64,000 nucleotides of DNA from Undaria pinnatifida (GCA_012845835.1 JABAKD010000007.1:9273223-9337222); one strand, 5' to 3'; positions 19,085 to 29,046 are shown, counted from the stretch's first letter. Translations and numbers: made by a program. The notes: generated by a model from the sequence alone, not told the origin.

Positions 19085-19560
19085 GGGGGCACCCCCATTT
19101 TCATCCCCCGGTTTTGAGCCACTCTCACGAACGCCTCTCGTATCTCACACGCACAACAAAAAGTGCTGCAAATTATACGGGACTTTTTTTTCCGCGCAGT
19201 GCATATCTTACAGTTCGATCGTAGCGCAAAAATCCACACAGCACCAAAGGAACAGGGGTGTCACTCGCGCGAAGTGACACCGGAGCAAATTATCTATTCC
19301 GGACGATTTTGGGTTAAGAAGCTCCCCGTCGTTCAGAAGCCATTCTTGCCAAAACAGGGTATACCTCTATCGTAGCAAGCGTCGGTTTCGAGCAACTCTC
19401 ACGTACGACTCTGTACCTCACACGCACAAAAAAAGAGTGCTTTTAAATTGTATGGGACTTTTTTTTCGCGCAGTGCGTATATTACCGTTCGATCGCAGCG
19501 CAAAGCCCACACAGCACCAAAGGAAAAGGGGTGTCACTCGCGCGCGTGACACCCGAGCCG
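19085..19560. repeat. Composite duplication: family A end plus family D-like segment, twice
   Basis: The segment ending at about 19290 and the segment at 19295-19560 both contain (end of A) gacgattttgggttaagaagct ... atacctctatcgtagca(c/a)gcgtcg. Both continue with gttttgagccactctcacga, cacacgcacaa, aaagtgct, attatacgggactttttttt, cgcgcagtgc, cagcaccaaagga and gggtgtcactcgcgcg. A tandem duplication therefore copied the junction of the two elements. Confidence 0.7.
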
Positions 19561-19569
19561 CTGCGAGAG

Positions 19570-19820
19570 TGGTTTTACAACAATAGCCCCCCCCCAAGAC
19601 CAGTGATTTTCTTCAACAAACGTTTCGTGGCTGGTCGACACGAGGAAAGGTTCTGCTTAACAAAAAGTCTCAGTATATTTTCTTGTTCCCAAAGGGCTAT
19701 CGAATGGTGACGTCGGGGCGGCAAGGGGCACCGTTTTTGAGGAGATACGGCCGCGAGCTGGTTTCAAAATCGGCGATTTCGTTAAAGAATAGATGGGGGC
19801 GGGCTACCGTAGGACGACTC
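19570..19820 (+). mobile_element. MITE family C, copy 6
   Basis: ttttacaacaatagcccccc left (degenerate), tttcgtggctggtcgacacgagg, gggctatcgaatggtgacgtcgggg interior, gggctaccgtaggacgactc right. Confidence 0.75.
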
Positions 19821-19859
19821 AAAAGAAGGTCTCTAATAAAGGGACCCACCCCCCTACAG

Positions 19860-19970
19860 CAGGTAGCAGCAGCAGCAGCAGCAGTAGCAGCAGCAGCGGC
19901 AGCGAATATTCTTGATTAGCCTTTTCAGGACCCAGCAGGGACAGCGACGAGTGAGTACGACATATCAACC
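19860..19970 (+). repeat. (CAG)n and repeat R tail
   Basis: (AGC)n at 19863-19902, then gcgaatattcttgattagccttttcagg, gacagcgacgagtgagtacgacatatcaa, matching the repeat R tails. Confidence 0.5.
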
Positions 19971-20344
19971 GCCTATTAACAGAGAGCACCGTACCGTAGG
20001 GAAGCGTTCTACAAGATAGAGGCACCACCTTTGAGGTGTTTTTTTTTGCTGAAATGATCGGGGTCCTACCTCCACCATAAAACCATCAGAATTTTCATTC
20101 CTTGTTTTTGCAAACTGGTTCCTGTTTTGTATACCTGGGCCACAGGCTTTTGTTTAAAAATCGGATTTTCCTGTTTCAGTTTATCGCTGAGAAAATGAGC
20201 TTTTGGGTTTAAGGTATAGAGCAGCTCCACATATTGAGGAGTTCCAGAAGAAGAGGCGCACTCCTACCGAATCATGTGTCTCAGCAGGTATAGCGACCAT
20301 GAAACGACGAGTAAGTGAGGCATATCTACCGTGTACGGAGTCGT
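19971..20344. other. Spacer, nothing recognised
   Basis: No gene or repeat family clearly identified; contains acaagatagaggcacc-like debris of family A. Confidence 0.35.
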
Positions 20345-20600
20345 CTTCCCGCCAGTGATGCAGAGGAAGTTTCTGAGCTCCTATCACGCGAGGAGCTCAA
20401 TATATCAACCGACACACGACTTCGAAGGCTTTCTTTGGCGCAATCCGACCAACACATCTATCATGTGCTAGCCCTAACACGAGCACATTCATAAATTTAT
20501 CAGACTAACCGGCAGTTTCTCACTTGAGGGGAGCTGAACCAGCCAGAAACGTTTGGCCTAAAATTTGCAGCATCTACCATGGGGTGACTCTACTGCACTG
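20345..20600 (+). mobile_element. Repeat family B, copy (fullest)
   Basis: ggaagtttctgagctcctatcacgcgaggagctcaatatatcaaccgac, cgaaggctttctttggcgcaatccgaccaacac, agccctaacac, gcagtttctcacttgagggg, ctgaaccagccagaaacgtttggcc and catctaccatggggtg in order. Confidence 0.65.
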
Positions 20601-20639
20601 TAGGAGAGGAAGATAGTGTAGCAGAACAAAGCACCGGCG

Positions 20640-20780
20640 CGCTCAGAGCGTGTCATCCAGGCCCCTTCTTTGCTGTCCTCAAGGCCGAGCGGGTGCAGCC
20701 AGTGAGCAGCGAAGACCGCCGCAGCAGCGGACAATCTTAATTAACCCCTTTGGACTCATGTGTACCGACCAGTTGTATGG
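20640..20780 (+). pseudogene. Exon-derived repeat R, copy 5
   Basis: tcatccaggccccttctttgctgtcctcaaggccgagcgggtgcag corresponds to the exon end with its donor. Then follow agcagcggacaatcttaattaacccctttgg and actcatgtgtaccgacc. Lies 210 bp upstream of the next true exon. Confidence 0.5.
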
Positions 20781-20991
20781 AGACCAGGTATCGTTTTTCC
20801 CGCGCATACCTCGCAGGCGACAATCCCCCCTCTTAAAAGAGGGTTCAATCGCTCCTTTTTTTTCCGATGATACACAACTAGGGGGCAAGCTATTGATATC
20901 AGGCAGCAAATGTCGTATCGCACGCAAGCAACGCTTCTGTTATAAGTGACCCATCCTTGCCTCTGATGTTTGGCGTGCACTCGCGGCGCAG

Positions 20992-21102
20992 ATAGACCTC
21001 AACGGCCGCGTGATCGACATCCAGAAGCAGAAAGGTAAACTGCACATCATCGAGCAGGAGTTCAAGCAGGCGGAGCGCATAGAGTACTGGAGGCAGAAGG
21101 AG
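20992..21102 (+). CDS. Split gene 2, internal exon
   Basis: Exactly 37 codons, phase 0 at both ends, between acceptor cgcggcgcag and donor gag|gtgagt. It reads IDLNGRVIDIQKQK, then a helical segment GKLHIIEQEFKQAERIEYWR and QKE. An upstream in-frame stop before the acceptor shows it is not part of a longer frame. The composition (Lys, Glu, Gln, Arg) indicates a coiled coil. Distantly reminiscent of the charged helical region of eIF3a, but also of ciliary coiled-coil proteins; no identity is claimed. Confidence 0.62.
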
Positions 21103-21119
21103 GTGAGTCACTACCCCAT

Positions 21120-21500
21120 AAAAAAGGACACCACCGACAACACCACCAACATTAGCACCACCACCACCACCACCACCACCAACCAACAACAATATTACCA
21201 ACAATATTACCACCAACAATATTACCAACACCAAAAACACAGCCAACCATCAACATCACCAACACCACCAACACCACCAACACCACCACTACCACACACC
21301 ACCACCACCACCAGCACCACCAACACCACCAACACCACCAACACCACCAACACCACCACCTCCACCACCACCGCCAACACCACCACCACCACCACCACCA
21401 CCACCTCCACCACCAACACCCCCTACCCACCCCCTCACCCCCCAACCGCAACCCCACTCACGCCCACCGCCACCCCCACCACCACCAACAAAATGCCCGC
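21120..21500. repeat. (CCA/CAA)n microsatellite inside an intron
   Basis: Fills almost the whole 439-nt intron between the two 37-codon exons. Includes caacaatattaccaacaatattac short tandem units at 21186-21232. Poly-Thr and poly-Trp/Val frames are artefacts. Confidence 0.95.
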
Positions 21501-21541
21501 TATGTAAGCAACCCCTTTAACGATCGGCGTCTGTCTATCAG

Positions 21542-21652
21542 GAGAGAGACATGCGAGAGCGGGTGCAGAAGAAGCGCGCATTAGCCTTGGAACGGGCGAG
21601 GAAAGAGGATACGGTCATGCGCCTCCATGAAGACCGGAAGATCAGACAAGAG
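21542..21652 (+). CDS. Split gene 2, internal exon
   Basis: Also exactly 37 codons in phase 0, from acceptor ctgtctatcag to donor gag|gtacac. It reads ERDMRERVQKKRALALERAR, then KEDTVMRLHEDRKIRQE, a continuous charged helix. Together with the previous exon it gives 74 residues of coiled coil. Both exons end in gag, and the equal length (111 nt) suggests an intron-phase-preserving organisation. Confidence 0.62.
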
Positions 21653-21827
21653 GTACACTCTGTTCGTCATTTGGCGTTAGTTACGATACGGCCCGTGCTA
21701 CTACTGTAGGACTTGCACTTTTCGAGCAGACATACTTGGGTATTGACCGGGCTCTTCAACCGAGGAGACCGGGCTGTTCAGCGGAAGAGCTACCCATTGC
21801 CTTTGGGCTCTACAAATAAATTATCAC

Positions 21828-22098
21828 GGCTACGGTAGGGGGGTACCCCCAACTTCCACTACTAGGTCTGAGCCACTCGCACGAGTGGCTCTGTACCTGG
21901 CCGGCAAAGACACGTTTGGCGACTGTTTGGCGCAATCGTAGCTAACCATCCCGTGTCTTTGGGGATGCGGATTTGAACAGAACCAACAGACCAAAGCTTA
22001 TTATGACCGCATGGAACAGGGGGGTGGGTCACTCGCAGCCACAGTGGTCCCAAGCCGCTGCAAAACAAGGATCTGAAAGGGACCCCCTTACCGTAGCA
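21828..22098 (+). mobile_element. MITE family D, copy 1
   Basis: Ends ggctacggtaggggggtacccc and gggacccccttaccgtagc; an inner inverted repeat gagccactcgcacgagtggctc follows the left end. About 270 bp, non-coding. Confidence 0.8.
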
Positions 22099-22139
22099 TT
22101 AGTCATATAAGGCACTTTCTGCCGCTATAGTCCAGTTCA

Positions 22140-22320
22140 GGACCGTGGCTACAGTAGGGGGGGGCACTGCTTGGGCGCCTTCTTTCAGCAGTCGCTCGAG
22201 GTCACTCGCGCGAGTGACCCACCCTCCTGTTCCTTTTGCGATCTTACGCTTTTCGTTCTGGACTTCATTTTGCGACATGGACCCGCAACGGAACGGGTCG
22301 CTACGATTGCGCGAAGAAGA
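22140..22320 (+). mobile_element. MITE family D, truncated copy
   Basis: gtggctacagtaggggggggcac end, then ggtcactcgcgcgagtgaccc and ttttgcgatcttacgcttttcgttctggac, as in the copy at 62.3 kb. The right end is missing. Confidence 0.65.
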
Positions 22321-22376
22321 AGAAAAAAAACCGCGTAATAATGTCGTTTTGTCGGTGAGGTGCAGAGTCACTGGTG

Positions 22377-22633
22377 GGCGCATGCTACGATGGAGGTAGC
22401 ACTTTTCGCCTGAAATGGTTTCTTGATGAAGGGGCTCCTTAACCCAAAATCGTCGGAAATCGGCCATTTTCTCTTGCACGATTCTCGTTGTGTACCTAGG
22501 CCATGGGATTTTTTTTCCGGTATATAGCAGTTTTGTTTTTCTCTAAATCGGTTTTTGGGAGGGACATGACTTAAGCTCCCAAAATTGAGGAACCTCAGAA
22601 AGATAATGGTGCACCTCTATCGTAGCACGCGTC
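22377..22633 (-). mobile_element. MITE family A, copy (complete)
   Basis: gcgcatgctacgatggagg and cctctatcgtagcacgcgtc termini; aaaatggtttcttgatgaagg, cctaggccatgggat and gggacatgacttaagctcccaaaat-type interior in reverse sense. Confidence 0.85.
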
Positions 22634-22737
22634 GGTGCGAGTGGTGAATATCCGGTGGTGAGAATGGGGGCATATCATAACACCGTCGTAACATCCCCCC
22701 TAGTACCGCAGCCTAGGTCAGTACAGGCATGGTTGCG

Positions 22738-23015
22738 GGCTCGTGTGCTACGATGGGGGTTTGCATCTTAAGGCGAAGGCTTTCCGATGAATCCTACGGC
22801 AGAGGTGTACCATTTCTTTTTCTTTATAGGAGTTCTCTCTAAAGGAGCTCTATACGTACAAGAAAAAAAAACGATTTTGGAGAAAAAGGAAGGTTCTACC
22901 CAACGAGCAATCCCATTGCCTATGAGGCATGCAACCAAAAATTTTGCAAAACAAGAACGAAATCCCAGCGATTTTGGGTTAAGGCGCCCCGTCGTTTAGA
23001 AACCGTTTCAGCCAA
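22738..23015 (+). mobile_element. MITE family A, diverged copy
   Basis: Starts gctcgtgtgctacgatgggggt; has a second family end (cctacggcagaggtgtacc) at 22792. Interior as aatcccattgcctatgaggcatg, cgattttgggttaaggcgcc and aaccgtttcagcc. Possibly two nested or abutting copies. Confidence 0.6.
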
Positions 23016-23265
23016 TGAGTCATCCCACGGTAGGCGTTGCAGATTTTGGGCCAAAACGTCCCTGGGCGATTGAGCTCCTCATGTGAGGAACTGCCCGTTA
23101 ATGATGTAATTTCACGAGTACATACTTTTTTAGGACTAAGGCATAGAAGCTTGGTCGGGTTGTGCGAACGAATGCAATCGAATTGTTTTTTCGAGTGAGA
23201 TATTGAGCTCCTCATGCGAGGAACTCAGGGACTTTCTGCCGCACCCGTACCGTGGGACGGCTCCA
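23016..23265 (-). mobile_element. Repeat family B, copy
   Basis: tcatcccacggtaggcgttgc, ttttgggccaaaacgtccc, gagctcctcatgtgaggaac, aagcttggtcgggttgtgcgaacg and gtgagatattgagctcctcatgcgaggaactc. Both hairpin halves are present. Confidence 0.65.
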
Positions 23266-24560
23266 ATATATATACCTTCAGCCAAAATATGGTATGCCTT
23301 CATACCTCTACCGTAGTGTCTTCCTAACCGGGCGAGCTACCCAATATAATCGTGGTACCATCCACTGCGTTTTATTTTTCATGCGTTAATGGTGTTGCAC
23401 ACGGGAGCACACGAAAAGGAGAAAACGGAGTGACACTCCGAGAAAAGGATAAGAACGACAAAAACAGTAAAAAAAACAAAAATCGGAGTTGTGGTGATTT
23501 CTGTGCAAATCGAGAAAAATGACGCCTTTTTTTTCGCAACTTCTGATTCTCTTTGGTTTTAGGAACTCCCCCTGTCTTGCTCCTGAACCCCTCGGATGCT
23601 CCAGACACCAAAAATTGGCGGGAAAAAAACTGCTGAATACTGCATCATGTACCGACTCGCGACCGCTGATTCGGCGGTATCAGCTCCGAAGATTTCCCTT
23701 TTTTTTTGTTGGCACGGAGTACGTTTGCCCACCACATGCAATAGTTCTTTCATTATCACATGGGGAAGTGCCACGTCATCGGCCATGGACCTTCCCATCC
23801 ATCTCTCAAGAGCTTACAAGAGATGCCGACAGCGACAGTGGAACTCCCTGACAAACTGTATCCAACTATTCTATGCACGATAAAATACCCAATGATACGA
23901 CCACAGCAGTGCAATCATCGACCACACGAAGCAATCCGAGCTGCTGCTGGTGTAGCAGACGCCTTCATAGTGCAACGCAGGAAGCTGTGAGGCAAGCAAG
24001 CTTGAGGCATGACGACGATTTTACTCGGATTGGTCGCCTCAAGCTTTCCCTAGACGCTTGATTAGATCACCCTCGTCGCGTTTTGGTCTGCATCAATGGT
24101 TCCCAAAAGGGGTTAGAAGAAAAAGGGTAAGGTTTATGTTTTGTGCTCCGCTGGGGTGCACTTTGCTTTTCCCTCATTTGTGTCTTTGTTGTGGGTGGTG
24201 AGGTGTAGAGGTTATGAAGAAACGTTTTTTTTAAAAAATGCTGGTAGGCTCTACGTTTATCATACCATTCGTCCGCGCGCGTTTTACAACTCTTTGTGAC
24301 GCGCTTTGGAGGTACACCTTGCCCAGCAACCTGGACTGTTTAGTGGGACCGATGCTTGAAGTATAGGAATTTTGGTTGAAAATGTTTTTTTTCCAAATCC
24401 CCGAAGGTTCCCACGTTTTTCGGCTTACGAACTACGTGGAATTAGTATGGATCATGGCTTGCGAATCTAACAGGCACATACCCACCGATTCTGGATAAAC
24501 ACACCATGCATCAAATATGTGCGTCGTCGCTTCGAACACAAAAGTAATAAGTAAACTAAC
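23266..24560. other. Spacer without assignable gene
   Basis: Holds overlapping plus-strand frames of 76-110 codons between 23519 and 24061. One ends FTRIGRLKLSLDA at 24061 and might be the end of an old coding segment. No domain or splice pair recognised; the rest is AT-rich with short homopolymers. Confidence 0.35.
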
Positions 24561-24699
24561 AGATTAGTGAATTACCCTCTCAAGAGAGCGCTCACAAGGT
24601 GCCGACCTCTACCGCGCAAACGGTTCTTTGTAGGATGCAGGTCACCTCTCGCACCACTCGCCGAACACCTGACAACGCTACGCGCTTGGTGCAAGCAGT

Positions 24700-24905
24700 T
24701 TCCACCTGGTCGGTGAAAACCCGACGTGCTCCGTCCCGGTGTTGTAGGGATGCGAGGGTCTTTGGTCTTATGACTACAGCCGTGCATGAAATGAGTACCC
24801 TCCCCTCCCTCTCATGCTGTGTGTCTACCTCTGGTCGGTGAAAACCCGACGTACTCCATCACGGCATGCGAGGGTCTATGGCCATACGATATATGAGCAC
24901 ACCGC
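24700..24905. repeat. Dispersed repeat G, two tandem units
   Basis: ggtcggtgaaaacccgacgt(g/a)ctcc, then cggtgttgtagggatgcgagggtctttgg and its second copy cggcatgcgagggtctatggccatacg. Units start near 24708 and 24828; a third copy is at 62.89 kb. Confidence 0.65.
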
Positions 24906-24957
24906 CCCCTCCACATTGTGTAACTATTCGCACCCACCCGTGCTTGATATTTCGCAG

Positions 24958-25074
24958 ATCGTGCGAGCCTGCCTTGAGGCGCAAGGCGGGTCGAATCTCG
25001 GAGGGAGTCGCGCTCGAGCGCAGACCAGCGTGTCCGGCAGGAGGCCGCGAGCGACGAGGTTGTCGCGCAGTCAG
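24958..25074 (+). CDS. Candidate exon, possibly of split gene 2
   Basis: 39 codons, phase 0 at both ends, acceptor gatatttcgcag and donor cag|gttagt. It reads IVRACLEAQGGSNLGG, then Arg/Ser-rich VSGRRPRATRLSRSQ, consistent with a disordered tail. The matching phase lets it follow the exon at 21542-21652, but no shared domain confirms that. The donor runs straight into a TAG microsatellite, as the donor at 21102 runs into CCA repeats. Confidence 0.38.
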
Positions 25075-25075
25075 G

Positions 25076-25150
25076 TTAGTAGCAATATTATTATTAGTAG
25101 TAGTAGTGGTAGTAGTAGTAGAAGAAGTAGTAGTAGTAGTAGTAGTAGCG
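25076..25150. repeat. (TAG)n microsatellite
   Basis: Imperfect TAG/TAT trinucleotides directly after the candidate exon donor. Confidence 0.9.
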
Positions 25151-25302
25151 GTTGATCGTAAAACCGGTGCATGGGTTAGATACGTAGGAAGATGATCCTC
25201 GATGCCGCCATTGGGGCGTGCAGAAGACGTTGAAAATGTATATTATTATTACCACCTCCGGAGAGGATGATGGGAAGAAGAGGGGGAAATTGGAAGTGGG
25301 AA

Positions 25303-25475
25303 GTTGGAAGGAAGGAAGGAAGGAAGGAAGGAAGGAAGGAAGGAAGGAAGGAAGGAAGGAAGGAAGGAAGGAAGGAAGGAAGGAAGGAAGGAAGGAAGGA
25401 AGGAAGGAAGGAAGGAAGGAAGGAAGGAAGGAAGGAAGGAAGGAAGGAAGGAAGGAAGGAAGGAAGTGACCAAGA
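25303..25475. repeat. (GAAG)n / (AAGG)n microsatellite
   Basis: About 170 bp of almost pure AAGG tetramers. Frames of KEGR or LPSF type are artefacts. Confidence 0.97.
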
Positions 25476-26208
25476 GAGGCCGGAAGTGACCAAGAGAGGC
25501 CCTCACTCCCCCAAACCCGCCCCGTCCCCGAGCCATCAATAGCGACAAGCGCTCTCGTCCTGTACTGGGATAATCCTATCGTACCACACAATACACTCAG
25601 GCGCCTAAGCCGTAGACTACATGCTGACCCAACCTAATATATGTATACTTCAGTCTCCCAATACGTGCGTATGAGAGCACGTATGCAAATGTGCATATTC
25701 CGTTTCTCATTGTACCATGTATGATGACGATGTATGTGGCACACGAGGAACTGTTCTCACGTGTATCACACAATAACAACTCATATCACGCACCAGTAAA
25801 TATTGATACTGGTGGCTCCATAGTTCACATACATATCACACAAATATATATAGGAACGTTTCCCCATGGATAGTCCGCCTGATGAAATATCCATGCCTTT
25901 ATAACAGAACATGCCACATACTGCAATACAGTTATAAAATATTCCTCGCATAATTCTCACAATACCTTTGACGGCGTATCTCCCCAACTACTACACTATT
26001 CCTTAGAGCAATGCGGTTCCACAAATCGAACCATGATATCATAACTTCTCACAGCGGTAGTAGTGGACGGGTGGACGGGAGGCCCTCGTTCTGTCGACAT
26101 AGTAGATCGTGGACAAACCGCAGGCCTTCTGAGCGCCTTTTGGAAATTCCGCTGTATGACCCAAACTCCACAGAAGAGACGTCCAACGCTAGGGGGTGCA
26201 GAACAAGG
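25476..26208. other. Spacer, nothing recognised
   Basis: A 20-bp direct repeat (aagtgaccaagagaggccgg-like) at 25475-25502, then unremarkable AT-rich sequence. No gene identified. Confidence 0.45.
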
Positions 26209-26473
26209 GACGAATGCTACGATAAAGGTAGCACTTTTTTTCTCAAATGGTTTCTGAATGACGGGGCTCTTTAACCGAAAATTGTCAGAAATACGATATT
26301 TTTTTGCATGATTCTCGTTCTATACCTAGGCCATGGGATGTTTCATCCGGTTGAAGCTTTTTATTTTCTCCAGATCAGTTTTTGGGGTCAAGAAGGACAT
26401 GTCTTAACCTCCCCCTAGAGTGAGGGGTAGTATTAAGAAAAAAAGCGGCGCACCTCTATCGTAGCAGGCGTCA
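26209..26473 (-). mobile_element. MITE family A, copy (complete)
   Basis: gacgaatgctacgataaagg and cctctatcgtagcaggcgtc ends; tttctgaatgacggggctc, tacctaggccatgggatg and gaaggacatgtcttaacctcc interior. Confidence 0.85.
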
Positions 26474-26705
26474 AGGTTCTGAGGTTGCTTTTAACGTAAG
26501 GAGATCAATATATCACCCGAAAAAACATGACTTTCAAGCCTTTATCTCGCCCAGTCCGACCAGCGCTTATATGCCTTAGTCCTATAAATAAACACTGGTA
26601 AGCCTATCCGAAAGACCGGCAGACCGGCAGTTCCTCGCTCGTCGTGGAGCTCAACCGGCGAGAAATGTCTGGGCCAAGAAACTCAACCCCTACCGCGGGA
26701 TCTCT
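26474..26705 (+). mobile_element. Repeat family B, copy abutting MITE A
   Basis: ttctgaggttgcttttaacgtaaggagatcaatatatcacccga, cctttatctcgcccagtccgaccagcg, ccttagtcctataaa, ttcctcgctcgtcgtggagctcaaccgg and cccctaccgcgggat. Confidence 0.65.
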
Positions 26706-26719
26706 CGAGGACTAGCGTC

Positions 26720-27106
26720 AGTAGGAGTAGCAGGACTAGTAGTAGTAGTAGTAGTAACAGTGCACGGGCGGACGGGAGCGGGAGCCTCAGTTTGGTCGGC
26801 ATAGCAGAATGTCGACAAAACGCAGACCTTCTGAGCACCCGTTTGGAAAGTCATCCACGACGCCACATATACAGAAAGTCGGCAAAAGCCCCTGGAGCGT
26901 GCTTTGGAAGGAGCACGATTTCGAAATTAACAAAAAAACAAAGAACCACGGGGAGAACGCGGGCAAGTTTCCGCATGTCGTGTGATATTCAACTTTTCCC
27001 AAAAGGTGCTCAGAAGGTCGACCTTTTACCCACCGTCTAGTATGTCGACCAAAGGAGGGGGGTTAATGGAAGCAGCAGTAGTAGTAGTAGTGTTAGTAGT
27101 AGTAGC

Positions 27107-27172
<66 letters not shown>

Positions 27173-27606
27173 CAGCAGCAGTAGTAGTGGTAGTAGTAGT
27201 AGTAGTATTAGTAGTAGTAGTGGTAGTAGTAGTAGTAGAAGTAGTGGTAGAGGTAGCCGTAGCAGTAGCCGTAGCAGTAGTAGTCGTAGTAGTCGTAGTA
27301 GTACTAGCAGTAACGTAGTAGTAGTGGTAGTAGTAGTAATAGCAGTAGCAGTAGCAGTAGCAATAGCAGCAGTAGTAGCAGTAGTAGCAGTACTAGTAGT
27401 AGTAGTAGTATTAGTAGTAGTAGTGGTAGTAGTAGTAGTAGCAGTAGTGGTAGAGGTAGCCGTAGCAGTAGCCGTAGCAGTAGTAGTCGTAGTAGTCGTA
27501 GTAGTACTAGCAGTAACGTAGTAGTAGTGGTAGTAGTAGTAATAGCAGTAGCAGTAGCAGTAGCAATAGCAGCAGTAGTAGCAGTAGTAGCAGTACTAGT
27601 AGTAGT
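26720..27606. repeat. (TAG/GTA)n region with a 205-bp internal duplication
   Basis: Imperfect TAG trinucleotides from 26725 (short) and 27070-27606. The complex stretch gtggtagaggtagccgtagcagtagccg... occurs at about 27243-27406 and again at 27447-27606 almost unchanged, a period near 204 bp. Poly-Ser, poly-Val and poly-Leu frames (up to 179 codons) are artefacts. Confidence 0.92.
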
Positions 27607-27607
27607 G

Positions 27608-27856
27608 AGACGCGTTCTACGATAGAGGTAGCAGTTGTCGTCCGAAATGGTTTCTGAATGACGGGGCTCCTTAACCCAAAATCGCCGAAAATACGCCCAA
27701 TTTATTTTGCATGGTTCTCGTTGTATCCCTAGCCTATGGGAAAAAAAATCCTCCAGCAGCAATCATATTTTCTCCCACATCAGGTTTTGGGTCAAGATAA
27801 GGACATGTCTTAACCTCCTAAACTGAGAAACCTCAGAAAAGAAGTGGCATGCGTCG
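27608..27856 (-). mobile_element. MITE family A, copy
   Basis: gagacgcgttctacgatagagg left end, intact interior (ggtttctgaatgacggggctcc, aaggacatgtcttaacctcc); right end shortened to agtggcatgcgtcg. Confidence 0.8.
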
Positions 27857-28124
27857 TGAGCCCTGTCAGTCGCACACATTTTGGGCCAACCTTGCCACCC
27901 TGCAGTAGCATTTTTCTCTTCGCACTTCGCCCCCAACCTGCTCAAGCCCCCCTTTTCCGGTATCCCGCTCGCCGCAGTGCGCACACCGCGGCAACCCCCC
28001 AGGCAGTCGAGCCGAACTGAAACATCCGTCACACTGCGCCCACACACCCACAAACAAACAAAATACGTCAGAACGGTTGAGTGTTTGTATTCATGTTTCG
28101 ATGCGTTGCTTGTCCTTGCCTCAG

Positions 28125-28273
28125 GGTCACCCGGGCGTGGGGCGACTGGAAAGAACGCGCGGGTACTCAACGGAACTATCGTCAACAGAGCACGGCGGAT
28201 GCTCGGACCACTCTTCCAGAACCTTCGTAACCGAAGGAGGCGGTTTCGTTGGCGAAGAGGGACTAGCTACCCG
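28125..28273 (+). CDS. Candidate exon, possibly of split gene 2
   Basis: 149 nt from acceptor tgtccttgcctcag to donor cccg|gtaatg. It reads GHPGVGRLERTRGYSTELSS, then TEHGGCSDHSSRTFVTEGGG and FVGEEGLATR. Starts phase 0, ends phase 2. No domain recognised. Two decayed relatives of its middle lie downstream (28365-28400 and 28607-28645). The minus strand is also open here, so strand is uncertain. Confidence 0.33.
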
Positions 28274-28364
28274 GTAATGCCCCCGCCGCCCCCCCCCTGA
28301 TTACGCCCCTTACCCCCCGGTGGCCGAGGATGGAGAGGGGGGGGGTGTTAATACGCCCCCGCAG

Positions 28365-28645
28365 AACATGGAGTACGGCGGACGCTGGGACCGCTGTCCA
28401 AAAACTGTAGACACAGGAGGAGGTAGTTGTGCTGTCGAAGACCGATTTGATGCTGTAAATATTTGACGCCCACCCCGACCCCACCCCCTCCCAGATAAGG
28501 TTGGAGGGTTCGGGGAGAGGTGGCCCTCATGCACCCCCTCAGAGGGCAATATATTGGAACGAGGCAACTCAAGGGGATTCCGGAATAAACGGATAGCAAA
28601 ATTTTGGAAGAGCACGGCGGCCGCTCGGACTGTTTCACATTTTGA
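28365..28645. repeat. Diverged copies of the 28190-28240 motif
   Basis: gagcacggcggatgctcggaccactcttcc (in the candidate exon) recurs as gagtacggcggacgctgggaccgctgtcc at 28370 and gagcacggcggccgctcggactgtttcac at 28611. Spacing is about 178 and 241 bp. Confidence 0.55.
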
Positions 28646-29046
28646 GGGGGTTAGGTCATTCATACGAAACAGGGGAGTTCCAAAACAATTGTGAGTTGCA
28701 TGTAGCTGGTGGTGTATCTGTGAGCAAAGTTAATGAGCCGAGAAACATGATATGATAATGCCCTGGGAGTCTAGCAAAGGCTAAGGATCCAGAACGTGGT
28801 ATGTGGATATTAGATAAAAGGGTTCACATGTTTCCACATGTGTGTCTTTGAAGGCGTTTGTGCACAGGAACAAAGGGACGATGAACTTGCACCATCCACG
28901 CATGTTGTTCAGTTCGTTCCGTGTGTTTTGTGGGATACTACATAGGGCTTCTCCAAGGACACAAGTGAGTGGACATCGTGGAGCCTGCTAGGTGGAGAGA
29001 CCTGCATAGCGGTTGCCTGTGTCTACATCCGGTCTATCCCATAACA

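Noticed and set aside
21010-21507. 165-codon frame beginning with the coiled coil
   Set aside because: Only the first 31 codons are real coding sequence; the frame then runs through the donor into the CCA/CAA intron.
20992-21652. Naming split gene 2 as eIF3a
   Set aside because: Charged helical composition is reminiscent, but no diagnostic motif was found; a coiled-coil ciliary protein is equally likely.
25218-25591. KEGR or LPSF repeat proteins
   Set aside because: Direct translations of the AAGG microsatellite in several frames and both strands.
26982-27762. Poly-Ser, poly-Val and poly-Leu open frames
   Set aside because: Translations of TAG/GTA repeat.
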